Part shown: one piece after another, positions 24,114 through 33,264 of the stretch
Layout: every line of letters begins with the position of its first letter
How positions within the stretch are numbered: position 1 is the first letter of the stretch
Source of the DNA: Rivularia sp. PCC 7116
Lineage (GTDB): Bacteria; Cyanobacteriota; Cyanobacteriia; Cyanobacteriales; Nostocaceae
Direction: 5' to 3'
DNA length: 64,000 nt
Assembly (NCBI RefSeq): GCF_000316665.1
Contig: NC_019678.1
Span: forward strand, 8,465,001-8,529,000
Notes under the pieces: model-generated
Seen by the model: the letters and a program-made list of their open reading frames with translations, nothing else
Told to the model about the DNA's origin: nothing
Database searches by the model: none
Made by a program: the position numbers and the translations under genes

Positions 24114-24770
24114 AGCTACTGCTGCAAATAATTCTGCAAAACTTTTCGCCGCAGCGTCTTCTTTAGAAACAATTTCTACAATTTTATTTCGCGAAGCTGG
24201 TTCAAAAAGTGATTCGACACAAACTTGGGCTACCTTTTGACGGGGAATACTGCCATCAAACAACGTATCTGCACTTTGCATAACGATGGGATTGCTGTTG
24301 TCTTCATTCTTTAATCCACCGGGACGTACTATTGTATAGGTTAAACCGCTTTTTTGAATGTATTCCTCTGCTTGTTTTTTCCAAACCAAAATCAGCCAGA
24401 ATAAATTTAGTGGATGGAACAACTTAGAAGTACATAAAGAAGAAACAAATGCAAAATGTTCTATACCTTTAGCTTTTGCAGCATCCACCAAGTTTTTTGT
24501 CCCTTCGTAATCTACCTTATAAGGTGCGGTGGGATCGAAACCGGGTGCTGCACCGGTTGCACATAACAGCACTGTGCTATCTCCTAAAGCAGCAGATAAA
24601 GACTCTGGTTGCAAAACATCACCTTGCACTAAGTCCACATCAGCAGGCAAAATACTCCTAGCTTTATCTAAATCTCTTACTAATGCACGAACCGGAATTT
24701 CACGCGCCATCAACTCTTGCACAATCCGTCTACCCGTCTCACCTGTTGCCCCTGCTACAAAAGCTTTCAT
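24111..24770 (-). CDS. NAD(P)-binding protein of the atypical SDR family (Tic62/NmrA-like)
   Basis: A 219-residue single-domain Rossmann protein. The N-terminal dinucleotide motif is FVAGATGETGRRIV with the atypical G-x-x-G-x-x-G spacing. An NADP-type Arg follows in ALVRDLDKA, and VDYEGTKNLVDAAK is the usual helix. There is no clear YxxxK catalytic pair: it reads WKKQAEEYI in the corresponding place, as in many atypical SDR members. Relatives include the plastid protein Tic62 and UV-induced plant homologues. The role may be redox sensing or reductase; neither is established. Its stop is supplied by a repeat unit. Confidence 0.87.
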   Translation of the reverse strand: MKAFVAGATGETGRRIVQELMAREIPVRALVRDLDKARSILPADVDLVQGDVLQPESLSAALGDSTVLLCATGAAPGFDPTAPYKVDYEGTKNLVDAAKAKGIEHFAFVSSLCTSKLFHPLNLFWLILVWKKQAEEYIQKSGLTYTIVRPGGLKNEDNSNPIVMQSADTLFDGSIPRQKVAQVCVESLFEPASRNKIVEIVSKEDAAAKSFAELFAAVA

Positions 24771-24949
24771 GATAATTCTCTACCACCGGAAACATATATC
24801 ATCATTCTTTCTTCTCTATTGTAGAGATTAGGTGAACTTTATATCGGATTGTTAATGTTTCGATGAATTTACCTTACTGATGCGAAACATTTCATCTAGG
24901 ATGGGAAATATTATTTTATCTAAACTTAAGAGTATACAGGAATGCACTA

Positions 24950-25675
24950 ATGGTTTCAATCAATCGAAAGTGTAAATCTGATCGAGAGAGGGAAAAAATT
25001 ATATCTGTGGCATCAACTATAACTGATATATCTGATATATCTGATATATCTGATATATCTGACAGCCAAAGTTTTCCTCTGGAAATAGATTTACAGGTAG
25101 ATTTGGAACAACAAACCAAATTTTACGGTACTTTCAGCGACTGTATGGAGTTGTACGCACCAGCAGAAACTGTTGCCGAATATCTTAACAATCATTCAGA
25201 ATGGTTTTCTCGCTGCGCTCAACCAATGAAAGTTAAGCCTTTGGGAGAAAACGGTTATGAAATCATTATCGGCCGTTTTGGTGCTTTCAATTATGACGTA
25301 GAGCCGAAAATCGGTTTGGAACTATTGCCTCCTCAAGAGGGTATTTACTGCATTCGCACCATACCTATTCCTGACTACCAAGCACCTGGCTACGACGTAG
25401 ATTATCGTGCATCGCTACAGTTAGTCGAAAGCAAAGAAGATAATACCGCTCAATCAACTTCCATAACCAGAGTTGAGTGGCAATTGTATTTAACCGTTTA
25501 CGTGCAATTTCCAAATTTTATAAAACGTTTACCTAAATCCTTAATTCAAACAACCGGCGATCGCCTGCTTAACCAAATTGTTCGTCAGGTATCTCGTCGT
25601 TTAACACGCAAAGTTCAAGAAGATTTTCATCAATCTTTAGGCATACCTTTTTCATATAAATCTAAAAAAGTATGA
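24950..25675 (+). CDS. DUF1997 family protein with an internal ISD repeat
   Basis: A 241-residue soluble protein that fits the cyanobacterial and plastid DUF1997 family, which has no known function but a lipid-binding START-like fold has been suggested for similar proteins. The conserved core begins near FYGTFSDCMELYAP (residue 60) and continues with EWFSRCAQPMKV, IGRFGAFNYDVEPKIGL and TIPIPDYQAPGYDV. Residues 25-38 consist of Ile-Ser-Asp units coded by a 9-bp repeat, just before the conserved region, so the N-terminal 45 residues look poorly constrained. The ATG at 24950 is the only early start that fits. Confidence 0.72.
   Translation: MVSINRKCKSDREREKIISVASTITDISDISDISDISDSQSFPLEIDLQVDLEQQTKFYGTFSDCMELYAPAETVAEYLNNHSEWFSRCAQPMKVKPLGENGYEIIIGRFGAFNYDVEPKIGLELLPPQEGIYCIRTIPIPDYQAPGYDVDYRASLQLVESKEDNTAQSTSITRVEWQLYLTVYVQFPNFIKRLPKSLIQTTGDRLLNQIVRQVSRRLTRKVQEDFHQSLGIPFSYKSKKV
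25023..25062. repeat. 9-bp in-frame tandem repeat CTGATATAT
   Basis: Four full copies and a partial fifth encode ISD units. The unit contains the palindrome GATATATC. Being a multiple of three, copy-number change would alter length but not frame. Confidence 0.9.
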
Positions 25676-25752
25676 AAAATGAAGGATGGAGCATAAAGGT
25701 TGAAATGACTCTACCTTCATGCTTCACACTTCATATTTACCAATCCCAAAAT

Positions 25753-26217
25753 TTAGGCATTGCTAAGAATTTTTTGGACAATTTGCACGCCACTGATAGC
25801 CTGCCACGTAAAAAGTCCTAAAATAGTAAAATTTAACAGAATATGAGTCATTCTTGCCCAATTTGCTCCTTTCTGCATAAAAGGAGACAAAGAAGCAGAA
25901 AAACCAATCAAAGCTGTCATTCCCAGCCCAGCTAATAAATGGGGACCGACAAATAATTTACCATTATTAATATAGGTAACAGCCATCCCACCAATGGAAC
26001 CCGATACCATTAGTGCTAATAATAAAGAACCTATTTGAAAGTGTTTGATATTGTACTTACCTTTGATAAGTTCTTTCTTCTCTTCACCCTTAGCACTTCT
26101 AGTACGCTGTACCTGTAAACCTAAATAAGCCGCATAAAGCGTACATAGCAACAGCGCCCACATTAGTACGGGATGAAAAAATTGCATCCAGTATTTAACT
26201 TCTGGCGAAAGTTCCAT
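25753..26217 (-). CDS. DUF4079 membrane protein
   Basis: A protein of 154 residues with about four membrane helices, matching the DUF4079 family of cyanobacteria and plastids, whose function is unknown. Family features: FFHPVLMWALLLCTLYAAYLG at the start, a basic loop (RTRSAKGEEKKEL) with KHFQIGSLLLALMV, and the second His in RMTHILLNFTIL. Conserved His in the helices could bind heme, as in b-type cytochromes, but that is inference. The ATG at 26217 is chosen over a TTG at 26232 because GGGGGAG lies six bases before it. Confidence 0.78.
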   Translation of the reverse strand: MELSPEVKYWMQFFHPVLMWALLLCTLYAAYLGLQVQRTRSAKGEEKKELIKGKYNIKHFQIGSLLLALMVSGSIGGMAVTYINNGKLFVGPHLLAGLGMTALIGFSASLSPFMQKGANWARMTHILLNFTILGLFTWQAISGVQIVQKILSNA

Positions 26218-26436
26218 TGTGTTCTCCCCCAATACTTAAATCTTCATAAAAATTAGCATAGCGCGTCGGGGTAATAGGGAGTAGGGGATGGGAAAATAAG
26301 AATTGGAAATTGGGCATTGGGCATGAGGCATGGGGAATGGGGCATGGAATGAATCGATAAGTTAGGAGTTGATTTAGAAGTCAATAATTAAGACTTACTA
26401 ATCATCTTTCCCTTCTTACCTCTCCCTCTCTTCCCC

Positions 26437-26475
26437 AATTCCTAATTACCAATTAACAATTACCAATTACCAACA
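26437..26475. repeat. 7-bp tandem repeats ahead of a gene
   Basis: Copies of CCTAATT, CAATTAC and CAATTAA heptamers end about ten bases before the ATG at 26483; they form the likely 5' leader of the ankyrin gene. Confidence 0.8.
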
Positions 26476-26482
26476 GCTAACA

Positions 26483-27763
26483 ATGAGCAACAACAATGCT
26501 TCACTGCTAGAAGCGGCTAGAAGTGGTGACATCAAAAGGGTGCGAACTTTTTTAAGTACGGGTGCTTCTGCAAGTGTCAATGATGGAGATGGCACTACAG
26601 CGTTAATGTTTGCAGCAAATTCTGGCTATACAGAAATTGTTAAAATGCTTGTCGATTCGGGTGCAAATATTGATTGCAAAAGAAAACGTTATGGTTTAAC
26701 GGCTTTGATGTTAGCTTGTGCTGCAAAACAAATAGATATTGTACGCATATTAATATCAAAAGGTGCTAACGTAAATGCGGTTAATGAAGACGGCAGCACG
26801 GCTTTAATGATAGCGGCTCTCAAAGATTACATTCCTGTTGTCAAAGCTTTAGTTGATGCTGGAGCTAATATAAATCTTCAAGATAAAGACAATGATACAG
26901 CTTTGCAATTGGCAGTGAAGCAAGGACATTTTGCCGTAGTCGAAATTTTAGTTAAAGCAGGTGCTGATGTAAATATCCGAGATGAAGAAGGCGAAAATTT
27001 ATTGATGTTAGCTTCAGAACAAGGATATTTAGGAGTCGTTGAGGCACTATTAAGCGCAAATATTGATGTAAATGAAAAAAATACCGATGGAGACACAGCA
27101 TTATTAATTGCTGTCGCAGGAGGACATACTTCTGTAGTAGAAACTTTAATAAATAAAGGTTCTGATGTAAATTTTCAAGATAAAGATGGAGAAACACCTC
27201 TACATTTTGCAGTTGTCGAAGGTTTTTCTGAAATTGTAGAATTGCTTCTCAAAGCTGGTGCAGATGTTAATAAGAGAAATAATTTAGGCGATACACCTTT
27301 ACTTGTGGCAGCTTTACAAGGCTATAGCAAGATAATCAAAGCACTTTTAGAAAAAAGTGCTGATGTCGAAATCATAAATTTAGCCCAAACACCGCTAACT
27401 TTAGCCGCTATACAAGGAAACGTAGAAACAGTAAAAGTTTTATTAGAAAATGGTGCAGATGCAAATACTCAATTACAAGATGGAAAAACTCTATTAATAG
27501 AATCTACCAAACGTAATTTTAAAACAATTACTCAAGAATTATTAGCGCATGGTGCTGATGTCAATTGTAAGGATGAAAACAGCGCTACAGCATTGATGTG
27601 GGCAGCTTCATTAGGTTATATTAAAGTAGTCGAAGTATTATTAAAAGCTGGTGCAGATGTAAACCTGAAAAATCGAGGTGGTTACACTGCTTTGATGCTT
27701 GCAGAATTTAACGGTTATCCCAGTATTGTCAAAATTTTACAAGCTGCCGAAGAAAGAGATTAG
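26483..27763 (+). CDS. Ankyrin-repeat protein
   Basis: A 426-residue protein made almost entirely of about 13 ankyrin repeats. Each has the pattern T/N-A-L-M-x-A-A-x-x-G-Y...V-V-x-x-L-L-x-x-G-A-D-V-N: for example TTALMFAANSGY, STALMIAALKDY, ETPLHFAVVEGF, DTPLLVAALQGY and ATALMWAASLGY. Repeats 10 and 11 (QTPLTLAAIQGN, KTLLIESTKRNF) are the most degenerate. No signal peptide, membrane segment or other domain. It is probably a cytoplasmic binding scaffold; the target is unknown. Heptamer repeats make up its leader and no obvious Shine-Dalgarno is present. Confidence 0.92.
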   Translation: MSNNNASLLEAARSGDIKRVRTFLSTGASASVNDGDGTTALMFAANSGYTEIVKMLVDSGANIDCKRKRYGLTALMLACAAKQIDIVRILISKGANVNAVNEDGSTALMIAALKDYIPVVKALVDAGANINLQDKDNDTALQLAVKQGHFAVVEILVKAGADVNIRDEEGENLLMLASEQGYLGVVEALLSANIDVNEKNTDGDTALLIAVAGGHTSVVETLINKGSDVNFQDKDGETPLHFAVVEGFSEIVELLLKAGADVNKRNNLGDTPLLVAALQGYSKIIKALLEKSADVEIINLAQTPLTLAAIQGNVETVKVLLENGADANTQLQDGKTLLIESTKRNFKTITQELLAHGADVNCKDENSATALMWAASLGYIKVVEVLLKAGADVNLKNRGGYTALMLAEFNGYPSIVKILQAAEERD

Positions 27764-28011
27764 GGAAGAAATAGTTAAAGGTGGTGTTAATATAGCGGTT
27801 TCAATTGATTCCGATATGTTTCAAAAAATCTTACCCCTTTACCCTCTTCTTACTAAGGAGAGGGGTTTTCCGCAGAAATGAGCGAGATTAGTATTTTATC
27901 TAATTAAAGACTCGACAGCATAACTTCTGATTTTTATGATTTAGATTATTTAAAATATAAAATTCTTCTGCAAATAAGCCTATTAAAAATAAAAGTATTC
28001 CATAATACGAA

Positions 28012-29670
28012 GTGTTTTATACCGTGGTTCATCAAATGAACGGGAATATTAATTTGCAAGCAGATACGGATTTACCTTTGCGTTCTGCCACAGATGTAGA
28101 TTTAGAAGTTTTTAATTCTATCCAAGGTCCCGATTATAAGGAAGGGAAACCTGTAGAAGATATGAAACGATTATTTCACAAACAGGTAATCGTGGAAGAT
28201 GATGTCTTACTAGATACTGAAACAATTAAAGTACCCGGTTTTATTGGTATTGCAGATGAGGAAATAGTTATAAACCCACAAGGGCAGACAGTTTCAGGGC
28301 ATGAGGACATTGCCAAGTTTCTCGAACGATATGGTTTATTAGTTTGTACTTATCAGTACAATAAAGACCGTTATGGTAAAGAAATTGATTTACGCCGCAG
28401 TCCTCAAAGTTATTCTGAAATCAATGACTTGATGGAAATCTTTATCAAAAATGAAGGTCACCATTCTGGAACAATTGTACCGGCGATTAGGGAAGGTGGA
28501 AAAAAAGCTTTTGCATCTTTTAACGAGCCTGATAGCTATCATCGTGGATTATATGGCGAAAGCGGATTTATTGCAGTAGCGCAAAATTTAGTTTTTCCCG
28601 AATTTGTCAACTCACAACAGCAAAGGGGTTATACCGACAGCATTATCTGCTGGATGGCTTTGATGAATCCCTTTGTAAAGTTTTCCCAAAACGATTTTAA
28701 CGGCGGAGATCCAACCCGTGTCATCGATAAAGCTAGTCTTAAAGAATTCTTGAAAAATTGTGCTTTAGCTAGTCTTGGCGATGAAAGTGCAATCGGATTT
28801 CTCAACGATGTTAACAACAAAGCTTATTGCGCTGAATTTGTTTATATAGCCTTAAATACGCCTATTTACCCTTTTAATCTCAAAGGTTTAACTTTACTAT
28901 TAAACGATGAAGTCAAAGCTAAGCAAATTTTAGCAATTCAAGAACAGCAAAATAGCAAACAAGAGAATATCCTCAGCAACCGCAGTACCAACCCAGAATT
29001 TCAAGCTTTTAATATCCAGATGCCAGTCATACCGCAGGATTTACAACCTTTAGACGTATTGATGGCAAAAAAAGGAATTAATATAGATTCCAACAGTATT
29101 CCTTTTCCACCTTTTACACTTTCTCAAATATTGCGTCGCGCTTTCCGCACTCTGCTACCACGTCACAAAGACGTAAACAATCCCACAATTATCAAATCAC
29201 AAGTAAAGCTGTTTGGATATTTAGAACCATTAATTCTTAAACAATTAGGACTTGATAATCCTCATACTGAAGCATCGGAAGAAGCAACCACAGCGATAAA
29301 TGAGAAAGTTAAAGCAGTAAAGGAATTTATCGCTTTTATTAAATCGCAACTAAAACAGAACTACGATAGCTACGCCCAACTTGATTCTATAATCGATAAA
29401 ATTATGCAGCAAGCAGATGAATTAGTAGGTTCATCTGATGCCAAATATTTTATACCACCGCGTATTTATGTAGACTTAGGGCAAAATGACGATGACGGAA
29501 ACTTACCTCAAGGCTGGGGATTTAAGTTAAATACTTTAGGTGCATTAATTGATCGAGGCGCAATTATAAATACTACAACCCCTCAACCTCCGGCTCCACA
29601 GCCACCTCCAGAGATTCCAGAAACACCGCCAGAAAACAATCCACCCCGTAGAAAATCGCAGATGCGCTGA
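28012..29670 (+). CDS. Unrecognised large protein, possibly papain-like fold in the middle
   Basis: A 552-residue protein I cannot assign to a family. The written start is a GTG; an ATG nine codons on (28036, MNGNINLQ) is as likely. Residues 110-300 have some enzyme-like features: NEGHHSGTIVPAIREGG with two His, and NNKAYCAEFVYIALNTP, where a Cys at the start of a helix followed by Glu resembles permuted NlpC/P60 (papain-like) hydrolases. The 310-500 region is helical. The C-terminus is Pro-rich (PQPPAPQPPPEIPETPP) and basic, so likely disordered. There is no signal peptide. A hairpin with a T-run follows. The catalytic idea is speculative. Confidence 0.72.
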   Translation: MFYTVVHQMNGNINLQADTDLPLRSATDVDLEVFNSIQGPDYKEGKPVEDMKRLFHKQVIVEDDVLLDTETIKVPGFIGIADEEIVINPQGQTVSGHEDIAKFLERYGLLVCTYQYNKDRYGKEIDLRRSPQSYSEINDLMEIFIKNEGHHSGTIVPAIREGGKKAFASFNEPDSYHRGLYGESGFIAVAQNLVFPEFVNSQQQRGYTDSIICWMALMNPFVKFSQNDFNGGDPTRVIDKASLKEFLKNCALASLGDESAIGFLNDVNNKAYCAEFVYIALNTPIYPFNLKGLTLLLNDEVKAKQILAIQEQQNSKQENILSNRSTNPEFQAFNIQMPVIPQDLQPLDVLMAKKGINIDSNSIPFPPFTLSQILRRAFRTLLPRHKDVNNPTIIKSQVKLFGYLEPLILKQLGLDNPHTEASEEATTAINEKVKAVKEFIAFIKSQLKQNYDSYAQLDSIIDKIMQQADELVGSSDAKYFIPPRIYVDLGQNDDDGNLPQGWGFKLNTLGALIDRGAIINTTTPQPPAPQPPPEIPETPPENNPPRRKSQMR

Positions 29671-29697
29671 TTTTTTCCTTAAAACTGATTGCTGTAG

Positions 29698-29733
29698 GGT
29701 GTGTTGTCGCGCAGCGCAACGCACCATTTTTTT
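29698..29733 (+). terminator. Hairpin with T-run after the 28012 gene
   Basis: GGTGTGTTG (29698-29706) pairs, with one G-U, with CAACGCACC (29717-29725), followed by ATTTTTTT. It fits a rho-independent terminator about 28 bases after the stop, though the GCGCAGCGCAACGCACC core is also a dispersed repeat in cyanobacteria. Confidence 0.7.
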
Positions 29734-29820
29734 ATAGTCAAATTTTGAAAGAAATAAATTTTTACGTCCCTACATAATTTGCAAACCAATATTAAATTAT
29801 CTGCAAGGGAAAAATAATCT

Positions 29821-30867
29821 TTAAAATTCTGCTCGTTTCCTCAAAACTTCATCAATAGTTAAATTTAGACGGGCTTCACCCTCAAATACGGTTCCTAATT
29901 TACCTCGATTGAATTGAACTTTATCTAAATAATAAGCATCTTCAGGTAAAGGTACATAACCCACAGAACTAACCTTTGTCGGTGCTTTTTCAATATAGAA
30001 ATTTACAAAGTCTCTTAATGCTGGTTTCTTTTGAGCAGACTTTGTATTTACATAGATAAATAGAGGGCGAGAAAGTGGCTGATATTGAGTTTTTTCAACT
30101 GTTTCTCTCGAAGGCAGTACCGCGCCTTTGCCGTTATCTATTGCAAGTGGTTTCAATTTATCTTTGTTTTCTTCATAATACGCATAGCCAAAATAACCTA
30201 ATGCATTCTTATTTTGACTCACACCTGCAACTAAATCATCATCATTTTCACTTGCTGTATAGTCGTTACGGCTGTTTCCCGATTTTCCTATTACTGCTTT
30301 TGTAAAGTAATCATAGGTACCCGATTTATTATCAGCACCATATAACTTTAACGGTAAATCCGGAAAAGAAGCACGTATTTGATTCCAATTAGTAATTTTA
30401 CCTTCTGCTGATTTTTGCCAAATTTTCTTTAATTCTGCTAATTTAATATCCTTAGCCCAATCATTTTGCGGATTAACCACAACAGTCACCGCATCAAAAG
30501 CGATGGGCAATTCAGTAAACATTACACCGTTAGCAGTACAGGTTTTTAATTCTTTTTTCAAAATTGGACGCGAAGCATTAGCAATGTCAGTTTCACCGTT
30601 ACAGAACTTTTCAAATCCTCCCGTGGTACCAGAAATTTCTACATTTACAGGCGTTTGTTTTTCTGCTTGAAAGTCTTTAGCTATAGCTTCAGTAATAGGA
30701 TGAACCGTACTAGAACCATCTATTTTGATAATTTCAGTCGTTGTTATATTTGCAACTTCTGTTGCAGATTGCGAAGGATTACTTTCACGAGCATTTTCTG
30801 TGGTACAACTGACAGTCAAAGCTAATATCCCCACCATCAAGGATAGCTTTGAAAAGATTGCGCTCAT
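29821..30867 (-). CDS. PstS-family phosphate-binding lipoprotein
   Basis: A 348-residue periplasmic phosphate-binding protein. Lipobox: residues 17-21 LTVSC, so Cys21 is the lipidated residue. The binding motifs are DGSSTVHPITEA near 50, SGTTGGFEKFCNGETDI near 85, and SGTYDYF near 190; these resemble the anion-binding loops of SphX/PstS. The nearest cyanobacterial relatives are SphX-type proteins. No pstC, pstA or pstB genes lie here, so it must work with an ABC permease encoded elsewhere. A phosphate-starvation response is likely, but I saw no clear Pho box upstream. Confidence 0.9.
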   Translation of the reverse strand: MSAIFSKLSLMVGILALTVSCTTENARESNPSQSATEVANITTTEIIKIDGSSTVHPITEAIAKDFQAEKQTPVNVEISGTTGGFEKFCNGETDIANASRPILKKELKTCTANGVMFTELPIAFDAVTVVVNPQNDWAKDIKLAELKKIWQKSAEGKITNWNQIRASFPDLPLKLYGADNKSGTYDYFTKAVIGKSGNSRNDYTASENDDDLVAGVSQNKNALGYFGYAYYEENKDKLKPLAIDNGKGAVLPSRETVEKTQYQPLSRPLFIYVNTKSAQKKPALRDFVNFYIEKAPTKVSSVGYVPLPEDAYYLDKVQFNRGKLGTVFEGEARLNLTIDEVLRKRAEF

Positions 30868-31143
30868 AACTATTCACTTCCTTTTTATGATTTCAAGAGT
30901 GTACGTATTGGTGGATGAATTACATCCAAAATTATGCTATTACAGCACAGTCTTTAAAATCGGACTCTGTTAAAAAAGTAAATGTTAAATATTACGAATC
31001 AATGATTAATGAAAAGTATTAGATACAACATACTTGTAGAACAAGTACGCAAATCATATTTATTTAAGAAAAATTATTGTTTTCAGTTATGTGATGATAT
31101 TTAAATCTAATATTAACCTCTATCAGCTAACAGGAAACCTAAA

Positions 31144-33018
31144 TTGCTCCCCACCGAATTCTCTCCCATAGCTTTTATCGCTACTACTCCCACTGGTGCA
31201 AAGAAACTTCAAACCCTTTGCCAAAACCAAGATAATGCTTTGTGGGTTCCAGAATCTTTATCAGAAGTTAGTAACGCCAAGATATATAAAGATTCTCTGA
31301 AAAACCACTTAGCTAAATTATGGGAAACTCATCAAGCTTTTGTTTTCTGCTTGGCTACAGGTGCAGTAGTTAGATTGATTTCAGATTTACTAAAAAGCAA
31401 GTCTACAGATCCAGCAGTAGTAGTAATAGATGAGACCGGAAAATTTGTAATTAGTTTATGCGGTGGACATCAAGGTGGTGCCGATAAATTAGCAAATTTA
31501 ATTGCTGTGCAGTTGGGAGCAACACCAGTTTTAACCGGCGCTTCCAACGGTTTAGAATTACCAGCGGTTGATATCTTGGGTGTTACTTTTGGATGGTGTC
31601 GCGGCGAAGGTGACTGGAATGCCGTTTGTGCAGCAGTTGCCAGAGGTGAAGATGTAGAAGTAATTCAAGAAGTTGGTTCAACTTTATGGCAAAATAATTT
31701 ACCTAAATTGCATCCCTTCAAATTCAACGAATCGCCAACCACCAAAGCCAAAATTTTTATTTCACACAAACAATATTCTCCCCCGCTCTCCCCCTCTCCC
31801 CCTCTCCCCCTCCCTCTCATAAATTGGCATCCCCGAGTCTTGTGGGTAGGAATAGGTTGCGAAAGAGGTACTTCAAAACAGGTAATTGCAGACGCTATCG
31901 ATAAAGTATTTCTAGAAAATCAACTTGCACTCTCTGCCATAGCGGGTATTGCCACGATTGATATTAAGTCTGATGAAGTTGGTTTATTAGAACTTTGTCG
32001 CGAACGAAATTTACCGATTATAACCTTCTCATCTAAAATTCTCAGCACGGTAACGGTACCCAATCCTTCCCAAGTTGTGGAAAAAGAAGTAGGAACAGCC
32101 AGCGTTGCAGAAGCTGCTGCAATCGTTGCTGCCAATCAACAATCTGATAATGCGTCTTCTCAAAATATCGCCTCTCTACAAATATCCAAACAAATTTACC
32201 GCCCTTCAAACCAAAATCTAACAGGTGCAGTCACAGTTGCTATAGCTCAATCTCAAAAAGAATACATCGGTAAAGTCGGTCAATTACTCCTAGTCGGAAC
32301 CGGGCCGGGAAACCTCGAACAAATGACCCCAGCGGCACAAACGGCAGTAGCTAGCGCCGATGCTGTTATTGGTTATAGCTTATATATTGATTTGATTGCT
32401 CCTATTCTCCAAAAACACCAGATTGTAGAGGCTTTACCGATTACAAAAGAACGCGATCGCGCGACTCGTGCAATCGAGTTAGCAAATTGGGGATTAACTG
32501 TAGCTGTTATATCTTCAGGAGATAGTGGAATTTACGGAATGGCTGGCTTGGTTATGGAAGATTTACAAGCAAGCGGCTGGGATGGCAAAAGTCCTAGCGT
32601 AGAAGTATTTCCTGGGGTTAGCGCTTTTCAATCTGCTGCCGCAAGAGTAGGTACGCCTTTGATGCACGATTTTTGCGCTGTCAGTTTAAGCGACTTACTT
32701 ACTCCTTGGGAAGTAATTGTCAAACGTTTGCAAGCAGCAGCAGCAGCAGATTTTGTCACGGCTTTGTATAACCCTAAATCTAAAACCCGTACTCAGCAGT
32801 TAACTGAAGCTAGGGAAATTTTTCTGAAGTACCGCAATCCCGATACACCGGTAGCCGTAGTACGTTCGGTTTATCGCGAAGATGAACAAATTACTATAAC
32901 CACTTTAGAGAAATTATTAGATGTACCGGTGGACATGTTAACTACTATTTTAATTGGCAATCAAAGTACTCGTAGTTACGGGGAATGGATGATAACACCG
33001 AGGGGATATAGAAAGTAA
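31144..33018 (+). CDS. cobJ: CbiG-CobJ fusion of cobalamin synthesis
   Basis: A two-part 624-residue protein. The N-terminal part (about 1-340) is CbiG, which opens the ring lactone of cobalt-precorrin-5A and releases acetaldehyde: FCLATGAVVRLI, ISLCGGHQGGADKLA, and WVGIGCERGTSK. The C-terminal part (about 375-624) is the precorrin-3B C17-methyltransferase CobJ/CbiH with the SAM-binding LLVGTGPGNLEQMT. A Pro/Leu/Ser linker (about 215-230) is coded by a CT-rich tract. The start is TTG at 31144, preceded by AGGAAA. This fusion is typical of cyanobacteria. I saw no cobalamin riboswitch upstream. Confidence 0.92.
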   Translation: MLPTEFSPIAFIATTPTGAKKLQTLCQNQDNALWVPESLSEVSNAKIYKDSLKNHLAKLWETHQAFVFCLATGAVVRLISDLLKSKSTDPAVVVIDETGKFVISLCGGHQGGADKLANLIAVQLGATPVLTGASNGLELPAVDILGVTFGWCRGEGDWNAVCAAVARGEDVEVIQEVGSTLWQNNLPKLHPFKFNESPTTKAKIFISHKQYSPPLSPSPPLPLPLINWHPRVLWVGIGCERGTSKQVIADAIDKVFLENQLALSAIAGIATIDIKSDEVGLLELCRERNLPIITFSSKILSTVTVPNPSQVVEKEVGTASVAEAAAIVAANQQSDNASSQNIASLQISKQIYRPSNQNLTGAVTVAIAQSQKEYIGKVGQLLLVGTGPGNLEQMTPAAQTAVASADAVIGYSLYIDLIAPILQKHQIVEALPITKERDRATRAIELANWGLTVAVISSGDSGIYGMAGLVMEDLQASGWDGKSPSVEVFPGVSAFQSAAARVGTPLMHDFCAVSLSDLLTPWEVIVKRLQAAAAADFVTALYNPKSKTRTQQLTEAREIFLKYRNPDTPVAVVRSVYREDEQITITTLEKLLDVPVDMLTTILIGNQSTRSYGEWMITPRGYRK

Positions 33019-33264
33019 GTTTAATTATTGTTGTACGGGCATTCCTGCCCGCTGATGTCATCATAATTAATAAACTTATACACTTCGATAAAAATATTTA
33101 CATTTTATAAACAAGCTTAATATTTTCTCGCTTAACTATCAAGCGATTGCTTCCATTACCGAAGCATCTCTTAATACTTATTGAGTTGTTTCTCATTAAT
33201 CCCTACAATCAGTAAATTAGAACACAATTTTAAATTACGTTCTCTGCTATCCAAAGGGGGTAAA

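Noticed and set aside
30868-31143. Cobalamin riboswitch before the cbiG-cobJ gene
   Set aside because: I looked for the B12-box pattern and did not see it.
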